5,481 bases of DNA from Gemmatimonadota bacterium (GCA_025360265.1 JANYCP010000217.1:1-5481); one strand, 5' to 3'; counted from the first letter of the stretch, positions 1-5,481 are shown. The notes: generated from the letters alone by a model not told the origin. Translations and numbers: made by a program.

Positions 1-1
1 G

Positions 2-118
2 GCAGAAGGCTGCAACGTGCTCGACAAGATCGACGATTCCGAGTACGGAAAGTTTGGCTGGGTGATGGATCCCGAGGGCAACAAAGTCGAACTCTGGCAA
101 CCACCTGTGGGCGGGTGA
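2..118 (+). CDS. C-terminal end of a VOC/glyoxalase-fold protein (5' truncated by window)
   Basis: Only the last 38 codons are present, in the frame beginning at base 2 and ending in TGA at 116-118. The translation ends with FGWVMDPEGNKVELWQPP, which is the typical closing beta-strand of vicinal-oxygen-chelate (glyoxalase/bleomycin-resistance/dioxygenase) proteins. In that family 'DPEGNxxELW' carries a conserved glutamate that is often a metal ligand; here it is the Glu of VELW. The family is catalytically diverse (glyoxalase I, extradiol dioxygenases, fosfomycin and bleomycin resistance, uncharacterised paralogues), so the substrate cannot be deduced from this fragment. The gene converges on the NHEJ operon and is probably unrelated to it. 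The family call is fairly safe; the specific function is unknown. Confidence 0.8.
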   Translation, partial: AEGCNVLDKIDDSEYGKFGWVMDPEGNKVELWQPPVGG

Positions 119-148
119 GGATTCGCTCGCTCGTCCGATGGATTCCAA

Positions 149-162
149 AGGGCTGTGGCCCT
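149..162. terminator. Small hairpin in the convergent gap, possible weak bidirectional terminator
   Basis: The 67-bp gap between the VOC stop (118) and the ligase stop (186) contains AGGGC-TGTG-GCCCT, a 5-bp GC-rich stem with a 4-nt loop. On the minus strand the stem is followed by only a short T run (TTT), and on the plus strand by no T run, so it is not a textbook intrinsic terminator. Its location between two converging genes is the main reason to list it. The rest of the gap shows nothing else recognisable. Confidence 0.35.
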
Positions 163-185
163 CGCCGCTCTGTCCCTTTCCCACC

Positions 186-2075
186 CTAAACCAGTCTTCG
201 CGCCATGTCCTGCGTCAAAGCCTGCCGGGATTGCAGCATCGCCTTCAAGGGATCTGCGCCCGGGGGATTGGCACGGACTGACAGAAGGGTGAACTGATCG
301 CCGGCTGACAATTTGCCGAGTTGCGTCCATGGAAGCGGCACCGACACGCCGGCGATTGCGCGGGCACGCGTCGACCACGCTGCCACTGCCGTTGCGCCAC
401 GAATATTGCGCAGCCAATCGACGAAGATCAGCCCTTTGCGGGCCGACTTGCTGGCCGTCGAAATGAAGTGCTCGGGAAACTCGCGCTCCATGTGCTTGGC
501 GACGCTGCGCGCGAATACACCAACCTCGCCCCAGCTTTTGCGGCGAGCGATCGGAACTGTTACATGCAAGCCCTTCCCGCCACTGGTCTTGAGCCAGCTA
601 TCGAGCCCCAGCCCGTCGAGCAAGGCGTGCAGACCTCGGGCGGCTTCGCGCACCTGATTCCAGGCCACACCGGGTCCGGGGTCGAGATCGAAGATGATCC
701 GGTCGGGTCGCTCGACGTCGTCGGCGCGCGACCCCCAGGGATGAATCTCCATCGTTCCCCACTGCACCAGTGTGACCAACCCTGCGACATCGTGAATCAC
801 CACATGCGCATGCTCCCTCCCATCGCCCTGCCGGATGGCAACGGTGTCGATGGACGCGGGAAGTTTGCCGGTCCAGTGCTTCTGGAAAAAGCATTCCTCA
901 GCACTCCCTTCCGGGCATCGAACCAGTGACAGTGGGCGCCCGGCAACGTGTGGCAGCATCACCGCCGCCACGCGCTCGAAGTGCTCAGCCAGCTCGAACT
1001 TGGTGATGCCGGTCTCCGGAAAGACGATCCGATCGGGATGCGTGATCGTTACACCGGCCACTTCAGCCGCCTTTGCAGTGCGGTCGATCTTGCTGGCACT
1101 CTCTTTACGCAGACGCGGTTTGCTCATGCGTGGTCGCTCGCGTCGAATTTCGCTGCCAGGTTTGTCGTCTCGCAGCCCCTGGAACACTGGGTGACGCAGG
1201 AGTCCGTCCGGTGTCCACTCCGTAAACGCGACCTCAGCGACCAGAATCGGCCTGACCCAGTGTGTCGCGCTGGGAATACCCACCGGTCGTTCGGGGAGTG
1301 GTGACGTGTTACGCTCGAATTGCTCCAGCCGAGATCGAAGTGCCATGAGCCCAGCGTTGTCAAAGCCCGATCCCACGCGGCCCGCATAGCGCAGTGATCC
1401 CGCATCTTGCACAGCGAGGAGCAGCGAGCCAATTCCGACTCGGCTTTGCTTTGGAGGAGTGAATCCCACGACCACGAACTCCTGCCGGTATCCGCATTTC
1501 ACCTTCACCCAGCTTGGCTTTCGTCCGCTGGTATACGGCGCATCCAGTTGTTTTCCGATGACGCCTTCGAGTCCAAGTCGACATGCGGCCGTCAGCAACG
1601 CGTTGCCGCTGCCGTCCATGCGCTGGCCGAGGCGAATGCTGTCCTTGGCTCCGATGCGCGACGCCTTGAACAACCGCTCCAGGCGGCTCCGTCGTTCGCT
1701 GAGGGGGAGTGAACGCAGATCGACCCCGCCGATCTCGAGCAGGTCGAAGATGAAGTAGGTGAGGTCGTGGGTTCGCCTGGTGTCGAGGCTCTCCTGCAAC
1801 AGCGCGAAGCGGGAGATGCCCGATTCGTCGAGCACGACCACTTCGCCATCGAGAATCGCCGACTTTGCTTTCAGCCGCGTCACCCTGGGCCCAAGTTCTG
1901 GAAAGCGCGCCGTCCAGTCCTTGCCGCGCCGGGTGAAGAGGGACGCGTTGCCGTTCGCGATGATTGCCTGCAGGCGATAGCCATCGTACTTGATCTCAAT
2001 GATCCAGTCATCGCTGGTTGGCATCGCATCGACCAGGGTCGCCAGCTGGGGGGCAACAAACCGGGGAGGTTTCAT
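186..2075 (-). CDS. ligD: ATP-dependent DNA ligase / primase-polymerase LigD (Lig-Pol form, no PE domain)
   Basis: This 629-aa protein seals and fills double-strand breaks in bacterial NHEJ. The N-terminal half (about 5-305) is an ATP-dependent ligase. Motif I is EIKYDGYR with nucleophilic Lys29, followed by FTRRGKDW (47-54), LDGEVVV (75-81), YFIFDLL (107-113), EGVIGK (170-175) and motif V WVKVK (189-193). An OB-fold follows, ending in LRHPVFQGLRDDKP. A basic linker (about 306-340) leads to the LigD polymerase domain (about 343-620). Visible there are HPDRIVFP, HPWGSR (445-450), the metal-binding pair in FDLDPGPG (Asp463, Asp465), SGGKGLH (498-504) and the third carboxylate in FVDWLRN (Asp553). 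The order Lig-Pol without PE resembles Bacillus LigD (about 610 aa). I chose the ATG at 2075 because it overlaps the PE stop as ATGA and gives a normal ligase N-terminus; an in-frame ATG at 2108 would add 11 unconserved residues. No clear Shine-Dalgarno is seen, so translation probably depends on coupling to PE. Confidence 0.96.
   Translation of the reverse strand: MKPPRFVAPQLATLVDAMPTSDDWIIEIKYDGYRLQAIIANGNASLFTRRGKDWTARFPELGPRVTRLKAKSAILDGEVVVLDESGISRFALLQESLDTRRTHDLTYFIFDLLEIGGVDLRSLPLSERRSRLERLFKASRIGAKDSIRLGQRMDGSGNALLTAACRLGLEGVIGKQLDAPYTSGRKPSWVKVKCGYRQEFVVVGFTPPKQSRVGIGSLLLAVQDAGSLRYAGRVGSGFDNAGLMALRSRLEQFERNTSPLPERPVGIPSATHWVRPILVAEVAFTEWTPDGLLRHPVFQGLRDDKPGSEIRRERPRMSKPRLRKESASKIDRTAKAAEVAGVTITHPDRIVFPETGITKFELAEHFERVAAVMLPHVAGRPLSLVRCPEGSAEECFFQKHWTGKLPASIDTVAIRQGDGREHAHVVIHDVAGLVTLVQWGTMEIHPWGSRADDVERPDRIIFDLDPGPGVAWNQVREAARGLHALLDGLGLDSWLKTSGGKGLHVTVPIARRKSWGEVGVFARSVAKHMEREFPEHFISTASKSARKGLIFVDWLRNIRGATAVAAWSTRARAIAGVSVPLPWTQLGKLSAGDQFTLLSVRANPPGADPLKAMLQSRQALTQDMARRLV
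2072..2075 (-). promoter_or_regulatory. ATGA stop-start overlap coupling PE to ligase-polymerase
   Basis: On the minus strand the PE gene ends GCC AAA TGA and the ligase start is the ATG inside AATGA, a 4-nt overlap. The 25 nt upstream lack a good purine-rich ribosome-binding site. This suggests re-initiation by ribosomes that have just terminated on PE. No canonical X XXY YYZ slippery heptamer is present in the PE reading frame, so programmed -1 frameshifting is less likely than re-initiation. Confidence 0.75.
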
Positions 2076-2560
2076 TTGGCAGGTTCGGCCCGCTTGATCA
2101 GGAGCCATTGCGGCTTGGCGCTACGGCCGCCGCCTGATCCGGTGCGGACCAGAACCCAGGCTCCTTTCAGCTTTCGGCCCTTCAGGTGGAAGGTGAGTTT
2201 TCCTGCCTCGAGCCCTTCATGTGGATCTTCATCCGGTACCCAGGTGCCGTGATCGTAAATGTCGACGGTTCCCGCGCCGTACTGACCTTCCGGAATTCGC
2301 CCCTCGAACTTGCCGTAGGCGAGCGGATGATCCTCTACTTGCACGGCGAGACGTCGCACCCCCGGCTCAGTGCTCACTAGTTTGGGGACAGCCCAGCTCT
2401 TCAGGACGCCATCGAGTTCGAGTCGGAAATCGTGATGTTCGTGCGAAGCACAATGATGTTGCACGACAAAAGTGCGCCCGGACGCCGACTTCGCCTTCTT
2501 GCCACGCGGCTCACTCGTCCTGGTAAACGAGCGTTTACGGCGGTATTCCTCGAGCGGCAT
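2072..2560 (-). CDS. Stand-alone LigD-type 3'-phosphoesterase (PE) domain protein
   Basis: This 162-aa protein matches the N-terminal phosphoesterase module of multidomain LigD. The PE module removes 3'-phosphates and 3' ribonucleosides so that ends become ligatable. The core reads FVVQHH, then HHDFRLELDGVLKSWAVPK (42-60), LAVQVEDHPL (71-80), and FEGRIPEGQYGAGTVDIYD (85-103), and it ends in WLLIKR (152-157). Aligning by eye to Pseudomonas aeruginosa LigD (active site His42, His48, Asp50, Arg52, His84, Tyr88), the equivalents here are His36, His42, Asp44, Arg46, His78 and Tyr82, all present. The usual LHYDFR is EHHDFR, so the Tyr between the catalytic His and Asp is His43. A basic, probably flexible N-terminus (1-28) precedes the domain. 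Its length equals a PE domain alone, so it is not a truncated remnant. It overlaps ku by one base upstream and the ligase gene by four bases downstream, and so belongs to the same unit. Confidence 0.95.
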   Translation of the reverse strand: MPLEEYRRKRSFTRTSEPRGKKAKSASGRTFVVQHHCASHEHHDFRLELDGVLKSWAVPKLVSTEPGVRRLAVQVEDHPLAYGKFEGRIPEGQYGAGTVDIYDHGTWVPDEDPHEGLEAGKLTFHLKGRKLKGAWVLVRTGSGGGRSAKPQWLLIKRAEPAK

Positions 2561-2570
2561 CAGGCACTCC
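2558..2570 (-). promoter_or_regulatory. PE ribosome-binding site and TGATG junction with ku
   Basis: On the minus strand the sequence is GGAG-TGCCTG-ATG. GGAG lies at 2567-2570, six bases before the PE start codon (2558-2560) and inside the last codons of ku. The ku stop TGA (2560-2562) shares one base with the PE ATG, forming TGATG. This both fixes the PE start and implies translational coupling of ku and PE. Confidence 0.8.
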
Positions 2571-3378
2571 GACGCGATTTGCGCGACGCCGTCTTGCCTC
2601 GGTCACCCACGCTGCGACGCAGCGCTTCCATCAAGTCGAGGACCTTCGTTTCGCGCGGTGCTGGCGGAGCGTCCTTCGCCGCCTTCGCTCCCTTGGTTCG
2701 CCGTTTGACGAGTTTCAGCAGATCGTCGCGGTATTCGTCGTGATACTCCGACGGTGCCCAGGCCATTTCCATTCCTGCCACCAGTTTCTTCGCCATGGCC
2801 AGTTCCTGCGGGCGCACCGCCTTCGCGAGGCCATTCGGAATGGTGACGCCCACGTCGGCAGGTTTGAGGACTTCCGCATCATAGCGGAGCATTTTGGCAA
2901 TCAGCGCACCGTCGTACGGATAGATCGCTGCCAGATACTGGCGAGTACGCAGCACCACTTGGGCGACAGCGACACGCTCGGTGTCCTCGAGGATATCGCG
3001 GAAGAGGAGATACGCCTTCTCGCTGCCCTTGGTGGGACCGATGACGTATGGCCTGGCGTAGTAGATGCGCGGAATTTCGTCGAGACCGACGAAGCCGATG
3101 ACATCGAGGATTTGCGTGGCTTTCGGATTGGCGTTCTTGAGATCGTCGGCCGACAGGACAACGTAGCGATTTGCGGCCACCTCGAATCCCTTGACGATGT
3201 CCTTCACGTCGACGGGTTTGCCGCTGCTCTTGTTGATCTTCAGGTAGCCGATGCGCGACATGTCGCGCTTGTCCAGCATGTCGAGATCGAGGCGTTCTGC
3301 CGCCTCGGCGTTGAACAGTTCGACCCCGATCGTCACCAGTCCGAACCCGAGCGATCCCTTCCAGATGCTGCGTGGCAT
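2560..3378 (-). CDS. ku: Bacterial Ku, NHEJ DNA-end-binding protein
   Basis: This 272-aa protein is a homodimeric Ku that would encircle DNA ends, bridge them and recruit LigD. It begins MPRSIWKGSLGFGLVTIGVEL, the hallmark Ku start (IWKGxxxFGLV), followed by SRIGYLKINKSSGK (41-54), VDVKDIVKGFEV (56-67) and RYVVLSADDL (71-80). The core beta-barrel and bridge follow through DEIPRIYYARPYVIGP (100-115), QYLAAIYPYDGALI (147-160) and LRYDAEV (164-170). The C-terminus carries a Lys/Arg/Ala-rich stretch (226-236), then VLDLMEALRRS (246-256), the conserved short motif in the LigD-interacting minimal C-terminal region of bacterial Ku, and a short basic tail. The length is typical for prokaryotic Ku (about 250-300 aa). 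The start at 3378 is preceded by GGGGGA six bases upstream. It is the first gene of the NHEJ set, with the PE gene overlapping its stop. The adjacent ligase and PE genes make the assignment essentially certain. Confidence 0.97.
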   Translation of the reverse strand: MPRSIWKGSLGFGLVTIGVELFNAEAAERLDLDMLDKRDMSRIGYLKINKSSGKPVDVKDIVKGFEVAANRYVVLSADDLKNANPKATQILDVIGFVGLDEIPRIYYARPYVIGPTKGSEKAYLLFRDILEDTERVAVAQVVLRTRQYLAAIYPYDGALIAKMLRYDAEVLKPADVGVTIPNGLAKAVRPQELAMAKKLVAGMEMAWAPSEYHDEYRDDLLKLVKRRTKGAKAAKDAPPAPRETKVLDLMEALRRSVGDRGKTASRKSRRSA

Positions 3379-3380
3379 GT

Positions 3381-3411
3381 CTGATCCCCCGTCATAGTGA
3401 CGGCTGATCAG
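3381..3411 (-). promoter_or_regulatory. Imperfect 31-bp dyad over the ku ribosome-binding site (hairpin or operator candidate)
   Basis: Reading the plus strand, CTGATC (3381-3386) pairs with GATCAG (3406-3411), and CCGTCA (3389-3394) pairs with TGACGG (3398-3403). They are separated by a 2x2 internal mismatch and a TAG triloop: 12 perfect pairs in two 6-bp blocks, symmetric about 3396. On the ku mRNA this forms a stem-loop ending two bases before the start codon. The Shine-Dalgarno-like GGGGGA (3385-3390) lies in its 3' arm. It could mask the ribosome-binding site or, as DNA, serve as a repressor operator. Function is inferred; the symmetry is directly visible. Confidence 0.6.
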
Positions 3412-3435
3412 GGCGCCCTTGCACAGCGAGCTCGC
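3410..3435. repeat. Two perfect 10-bp palindromes between the lipoprotein stop and the ku dyad
   Basis: AGGGCGCCCT (3410-3419) and GCGAGCTCGC (3426-3435) are each perfectly self-complementary. The second abuts the lipoprotein stop codon (3436-3438). Their centres are 16 bp apart, and the ku dyad centre lies about 18 bp further on. Neither is followed by a T run, so intrinsic termination is not supported. Short palindromes are common in GC-rich DNA, so any meaning depends on conservation. Confidence 0.4.
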
Positions 3436-5304
3436 TTAGCGGATCGGCCCTTCGCTCGCCTTCGCTGCGGAACGATTTACCGGTGGCATGCTCGGCGCCA
3501 TCACAGGTCCGCGCAGCGACGACCGGCCGAGAGTGGCGTTGTTGGCCAGATTGAACACCACCGAGGCGAACGCCTTGGACACCGTGGTGAGGACCACCGG
3601 ATCGTTGTTCGACAGGTTGTCGCACCAGAGGAACGGGCGGTCGACACAGCCGCCGTCAGTGCTCGGCACGTTGCCTTCATAGTTGCCGGTGAACCCGCCG
3701 AACTTCGTCACGTCTGCCGCACTCTTGCAGCAATCCTGTGCGGTGAGGACCCCGCTGTTCGGCACGCCGACCTGTGCGAACGAATAAGAATCGGTGCCGA
3801 CGTTGTTCCAGACATCGAACGGCAGACCAGCTGCGGAGAAGTACGAGGAGAAGTAGTTGTTGCCCACCTGCGACGCAGCCACCACGTTGGCGCAACACCC
3901 GGTCGTTGGATCGGCAATCGCGTAGACATAGTTGGGGGTTGCGGTCACGTCGGCATCGACGTCAAAAACGATCTTTGCCAGATCGGCCGCGGCGAGGGCC
4001 CGGGTGTAGTAGATGGAACCGTGCAGTCCGGTCTCCTCGCCACCGAAAAAGATGTATCGCAGCTGGTTGGTGGTGTGAGTGCTGGCCATCTTGAGGGCGA
4101 TCTCCAGAATCGTTGCCGATCCGGAAGCGTTGTCGAGCATCCCGGCGCCATAGATCGCGTCGAGATGCGCATCCACGACGACCACGTGGCTGGAATCACC
4201 GAATGGTGAGTCGGCAATCAGGTTGTAGTCGGGTCGGGTGTCGGAGAGCGGCTGGATCCGGATGCGAGCAGTCGTCGCCCCCGCCAGCGCCTGATTGTAC
4301 AGTGTAACGCCGGTGGCGTATGACGCGACGCACACCACTGGTAGCCCCGGGTTGGTAAAGCTGCCGCAACTGGTCGCGGCCGTTTCACCGGTGCTTCCCT
4401 CATTGAAGATGATCACACCTGAGGCGCCGGCGGCAAACGCCAGCGAGACCTTCGTGGCGAATGTGCAGGTGCCCCGTTGAATCAGTGCAATGCGTCCGGC
4501 GACGAAGCCGGTGAACGCCGCAGCGGTACAACCGCTCGATGTCGAATTCGGCGTCCCGGGTGCCGGGATCACGATGCCACCCGCTGGCTGGATCTGTGCG
4601 GTGATGTCGGCACTGCCCGACGTCGAGCTGATGTTGAACGCCGGGCCGTACGCGAAGTTCGTTGCCGTGGGGGATACTTCGCTCAGTAATGGCACACTCG
4701 AGTAGCCGCGATAGGCATAGTCATACTGCTGGATCGTGACGCGATATCCCGCGGCACGCAGCAGGTTGGCGGCGTAATTGACCGAGGCGAGATAGCCGGC
4801 TTCGCCCGAATTGCGCGACGGATGACCATCGGAGCCCGGGTTGGCGTCGGCGATCTGCTGGAATGACACCATGTGCGCCCAGAGCGCGTCCTGCGTGATG
4901 CAGCCCACCAGATCGACGGCGGCCGTGAAGTTGCGCGATACGCAGCCGGAGGCCTGCACTGTAGTCACCGTGACCGTCGCGAAGCCACTCTTTCCCTCGC
5001 TTGTCGCCGTGATGCTGGCGGTGCCGGGTGCCACGGCCGTCACCAGGCCGCTGTCCGAGACGGTCGCCACAGTGGTGGCAGACGAACTCCACGTCACGGT
5101 GCGACTGGTCAGTGCGGCGCCGAGCGTATCGGTCGTCACCGCCGTGGCCAGCGTGGTCGACCCAGCGGTCAGGCTTGCCGTGGCGAGCGTGACACTGACA
5201 TGCGCGACCGGGGTCTGCGCCGGAGCGTTGGAACTGTTGTTGGTGCAGCCAATGCCAACGCCGGCAAGCAGGACCGCAAAGGGCAGGGTGATCAGTCGGC
5301 GCAT
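3436..5304 (-). CDS. Exported BIG2-PA-M28 peptidase-family lipoprotein, final zinc-ligand His apparently missing
   Basis: This 622-aa protein starts MRRLITLPFAVLLAGVGIGC, a basic N-terminus, hydrophobic core and probable lipidated Cys20. The lipobox is imperfect (G-I-G-C, not L-A-G-C). A Ser/Asn/Pro-rich spacer leads to a BIG2 immunoglobulin-like domain (about 34-115; TVTWSSS, SGLVTAVAPGTASITATS). The M28 fold starts near 135 and has a PA-domain insertion (about 235-335; GRIALIQRGTC, ASGVIIFNE). Catalytic landmarks are DAHLD (His380, Asp382), GMLDNASG (Asp391), GGEETGLHGS (Glu423 base, Glu424 ligand) and DADVTATPN (Asp452). The usual C-terminal ligand in CYHxxCDT is replaced by CVDRPFLWCDNL (553-564), and no His occurs after residue 428. 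Thirteen cysteines in all, 12 beyond Cys20, suit an oxidising, extracytoplasmic location. The expected role would be aminopeptidase or dipeptidase, but activity is uncertain. A start at 5367 would add 21 residues before the signal peptide and hide it, so 5304 is preferred, although its Shine-Dalgarno (GGGG, 7 nt upstream) is modest. Its stop is 57 bp upstream of ku on the same strand. Confidence 0.9.
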   Translation of the reverse strand: MRRLITLPFAVLLAGVGIGCTNNSSNAPAQTPVAHVSVTLATASLTAGSTTLATAVTTDTLGAALTSRTVTWSSSATTVATVSDSGLVTAVAPGTASITATSEGKSGFATVTVTTVQASGCVSRNFTAAVDLVGCITQDALWAHMVSFQQIADANPGSDGHPSRNSGEAGYLASVNYAANLLRAAGYRVTIQQYDYAYRGYSSVPLLSEVSPTATNFAYGPAFNISSTSGSADITAQIQPAGGIVIPAPGTPNSTSSGCTAAAFTGFVAGRIALIQRGTCTFATKVSLAFAAGASGVIIFNEGSTGETAATSCGSFTNPGLPVVCVASYATGVTLYNQALAGATTARIRIQPLSDTRPDYNLIADSPFGDSSHVVVVDAHLDAIYGAGMLDNASGSATILEIALKMASTHTTNQLRYIFFGGEETGLHGSIYYTRALAAADLAKIVFDVDADVTATPNYVYAIADPTTGCCANVVAASQVGNNYFSSYFSAAGLPFDVWNNVGTDSYSFAQVGVPNSGVLTAQDCCKSAADVTKFGGFTGNYEGNVPSTDGGCVDRPFLWCDNLSNNDPVVLTTVSKAFASVVFNLANNATLGRSSLRGPVMAPSMPPVNRSAAKASEGPIR

Positions 5305-5323
5305 CGGAGGACCCCGGGTTTTC

Positions 5324-5367
5324 GTGCAGGTACGCTGAGGAGACGAAGGGAGATCCAGTGCCTGCAC
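5324..5367 (-). repeat. Inverted repeat in the lipoprotein gene leader
   Basis: GTGCAGGTAC (5324-5333) and GTGCCTGCAC (5358-5367) are inverted repeats matching at 9 of 10 positions, around a 24-nt pyrimidine-rich (minus strand) interval. It lies 20 bp upstream of the lipoprotein start. If transcription begins upstream, it would form a stem in the 5' leader with one C-A mismatch. It may alternatively be a protein-binding site in the divergent promoter region. The role is inferred. Confidence 0.4.
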
Positions 5368-5373
5368 AGGGGT

Positions 5374-5379
5374 TAGAAT
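5374..5379 (+). promoter_or_regulatory. Possible -10 element (TAGAAT) for the rightward gene
   Basis: TAGAAT matches the sigma-70 -10 consensus at five of six bases and lies about 34 bp before the ATG at 5413, a sensible distance. No recognisable TTGACA-like -35 sits 16-18 bp upstream, so this is tentative. The complementary strand reads TATTCT (5375-5380), a poorer -10 that could serve the divergent lipoprotein gene. Confidence 0.3.
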
Positions 5380-5412
5380 AGGAGACTCCCAAGAACACTA
5401 TCCGAGGCCGTC

Positions 5413-5481
5413 ATGACCCCACTCATGTCGTTGCTGCTGCCCGTCGTGGTCGCTGCGTTTGCCGTGTTTGTGCTTTCGATG
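5413..5481 (+). CDS. N-terminus of a small membrane protein (3' truncated by window)
   Basis: Twenty-three codons are visible, starting ATG at 5413 and preceded by GAGG (5404-5407) five bases upstream, a good ribosome-binding site. The translation is a short MTPLMS lead followed by an uninterrupted hydrophobic run, LLLPVVVAAFAVFVLS, long enough for a transmembrane helix or uncleaved signal anchor and without an N-terminal positive charge. An alternative ATG at 5425 is four codons in, but the Shine-Dalgarno spacing favours 5413. It is divergent from the lipoprotein gene across about 108 bp. I cannot assign a family from this fragment. Confidence 0.65.
   Translation, partial: MTPLMSLLLPVVVAAFAVFVLSM

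Noticed and set aside
321..929. 202-codon plus-strand open frame opposite the LigD polymerase domain
   Set aside because: It is antisense to conserved catalytic motifs (FDLDPGPG and neighbours) and has no family resemblance of its own.
2066..2085. Programmed -1 frameshift fusing PE to ligase-polymerase
   Set aside because: The frames are correctly related for a -1 shift, but the PE-frame sequence GCC AAA TGA has no canonical slippery heptamer, and stop-start re-initiation explains the arrangement more simply.
2073..2108. Upstream in-frame ATG at 2108 as the ligase start
   Set aside because: It adds 11 unconserved residues inside PE coding sequence, while the ATG at 2075 gives the classic ATGA overlap and a normal ligase N-terminus.
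2740..3384. 214-codon plus-strand open frame opposite ku
   Set aside because: It mirrors ku almost end to end and has no independent domain signal, whereas ku is unmistakable on the other strand.
3379..3435. Intrinsic terminator after the lipoprotein gene
   Set aside because: Stems are present but none is followed by a T run on the minus strand, and the main hairpin sits against the ku start codon.
3397..4209. 270-codon plus-strand open frame opposite the 3' part of the lipoprotein gene
   Set aside because: It is antisense to a well-supported peptidase domain, its translation shows no recognisable motif, and long antisense frames are expected opposite GC-rich genes.
4841..5376. Two overlapping plus-strand open frames opposite the BIG2/signal-peptide region
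   Set aside because: They are Val/Ala/Thr- or Arg-rich shadows of a low-complexity Ig domain; the minus strand carries the signal peptide and domain order.
1..5481. Mobile element, CRISPR array, tRNA or rRNA
   Set aside because: No transposase or integrase, terminal repeats, regularly spaced direct repeats or RNA-gene signatures were seen on either strand.

Overview
The window is a GC-rich bacterial segment of about 5.5 kb. It is dominated by a minus-strand non-homologous end-joining (NHEJ) cluster that follows a minus-strand gene for an exported, zinc-peptidase-like lipoprotein. A BIG2-type Ig domain on an M28/PA-domain lipoprotein, a ku-ligD cluster and high GC would all fit a soil or environmental bacterium such as a member of Gemmatimonadota. 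That placement is an inference from style, not proven.

Layout from left to right. Positions 2-118 (+) hold the 3' end of a VOC/glyoxalase-fold gene. A 67-bp convergent gap with one small hairpin follows. Positions 186-2075 (-) encode a 629-aa ATP-dependent DNA ligase plus primase-polymerase protein (LigD without its phosphoesterase domain). Positions 2072-2560 (-) encode a separate 162-aa LigD-type 3'-phosphoesterase (PE). Positions 2560-3378 (-) encode bacterial Ku (272 aa). A 57-bp gap contains a strong 31-bp dyad over the ku ribosome-binding site and two perfect 10-bp palindromes. Positions 3436-5304 (-) encode a 622-aa lipoprotein with a BIG2 domain, a PA domain and an M28 peptidase fold. 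A divergent intergenic region of about 108 bp follows, and at 5413 (+) the first 23 codons of a membrane protein run off the window.

Transcription of the NHEJ set runs right to left: ku, then PE, then ligase-polymerase. Stop and start codons overlap at both junctions (TGATG, then ATGA), so this is almost certainly one translationally coupled unit supplying a stoichiometric end-joining complex. Ku would bind and bridge broken ends, PE would trim 3' termini, the polymerase domain would fill gaps (typically with ribonucleotides) and the ligase domain would seal. In the best-known proteins (Pseudomonas, Mycobacterium) all three LigD activities sit in one chain. Here the PE domain is a separate polypeptide and keeps every catalytic residue I can align.

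Points most worth a second look are the hairpin that could sequester the ku ribosome-binding site, the split PE/Lig-Pol organisation, and the M28-like lipoprotein that keeps four metal-site residues but has no histidine where the last zinc ligand should be. I see no mobile element, CRISPR array, tRNA or rRNA. Nothing here looks like a wholly new system; the core is a recognisable NHEJ operon in an unusual arrangement.
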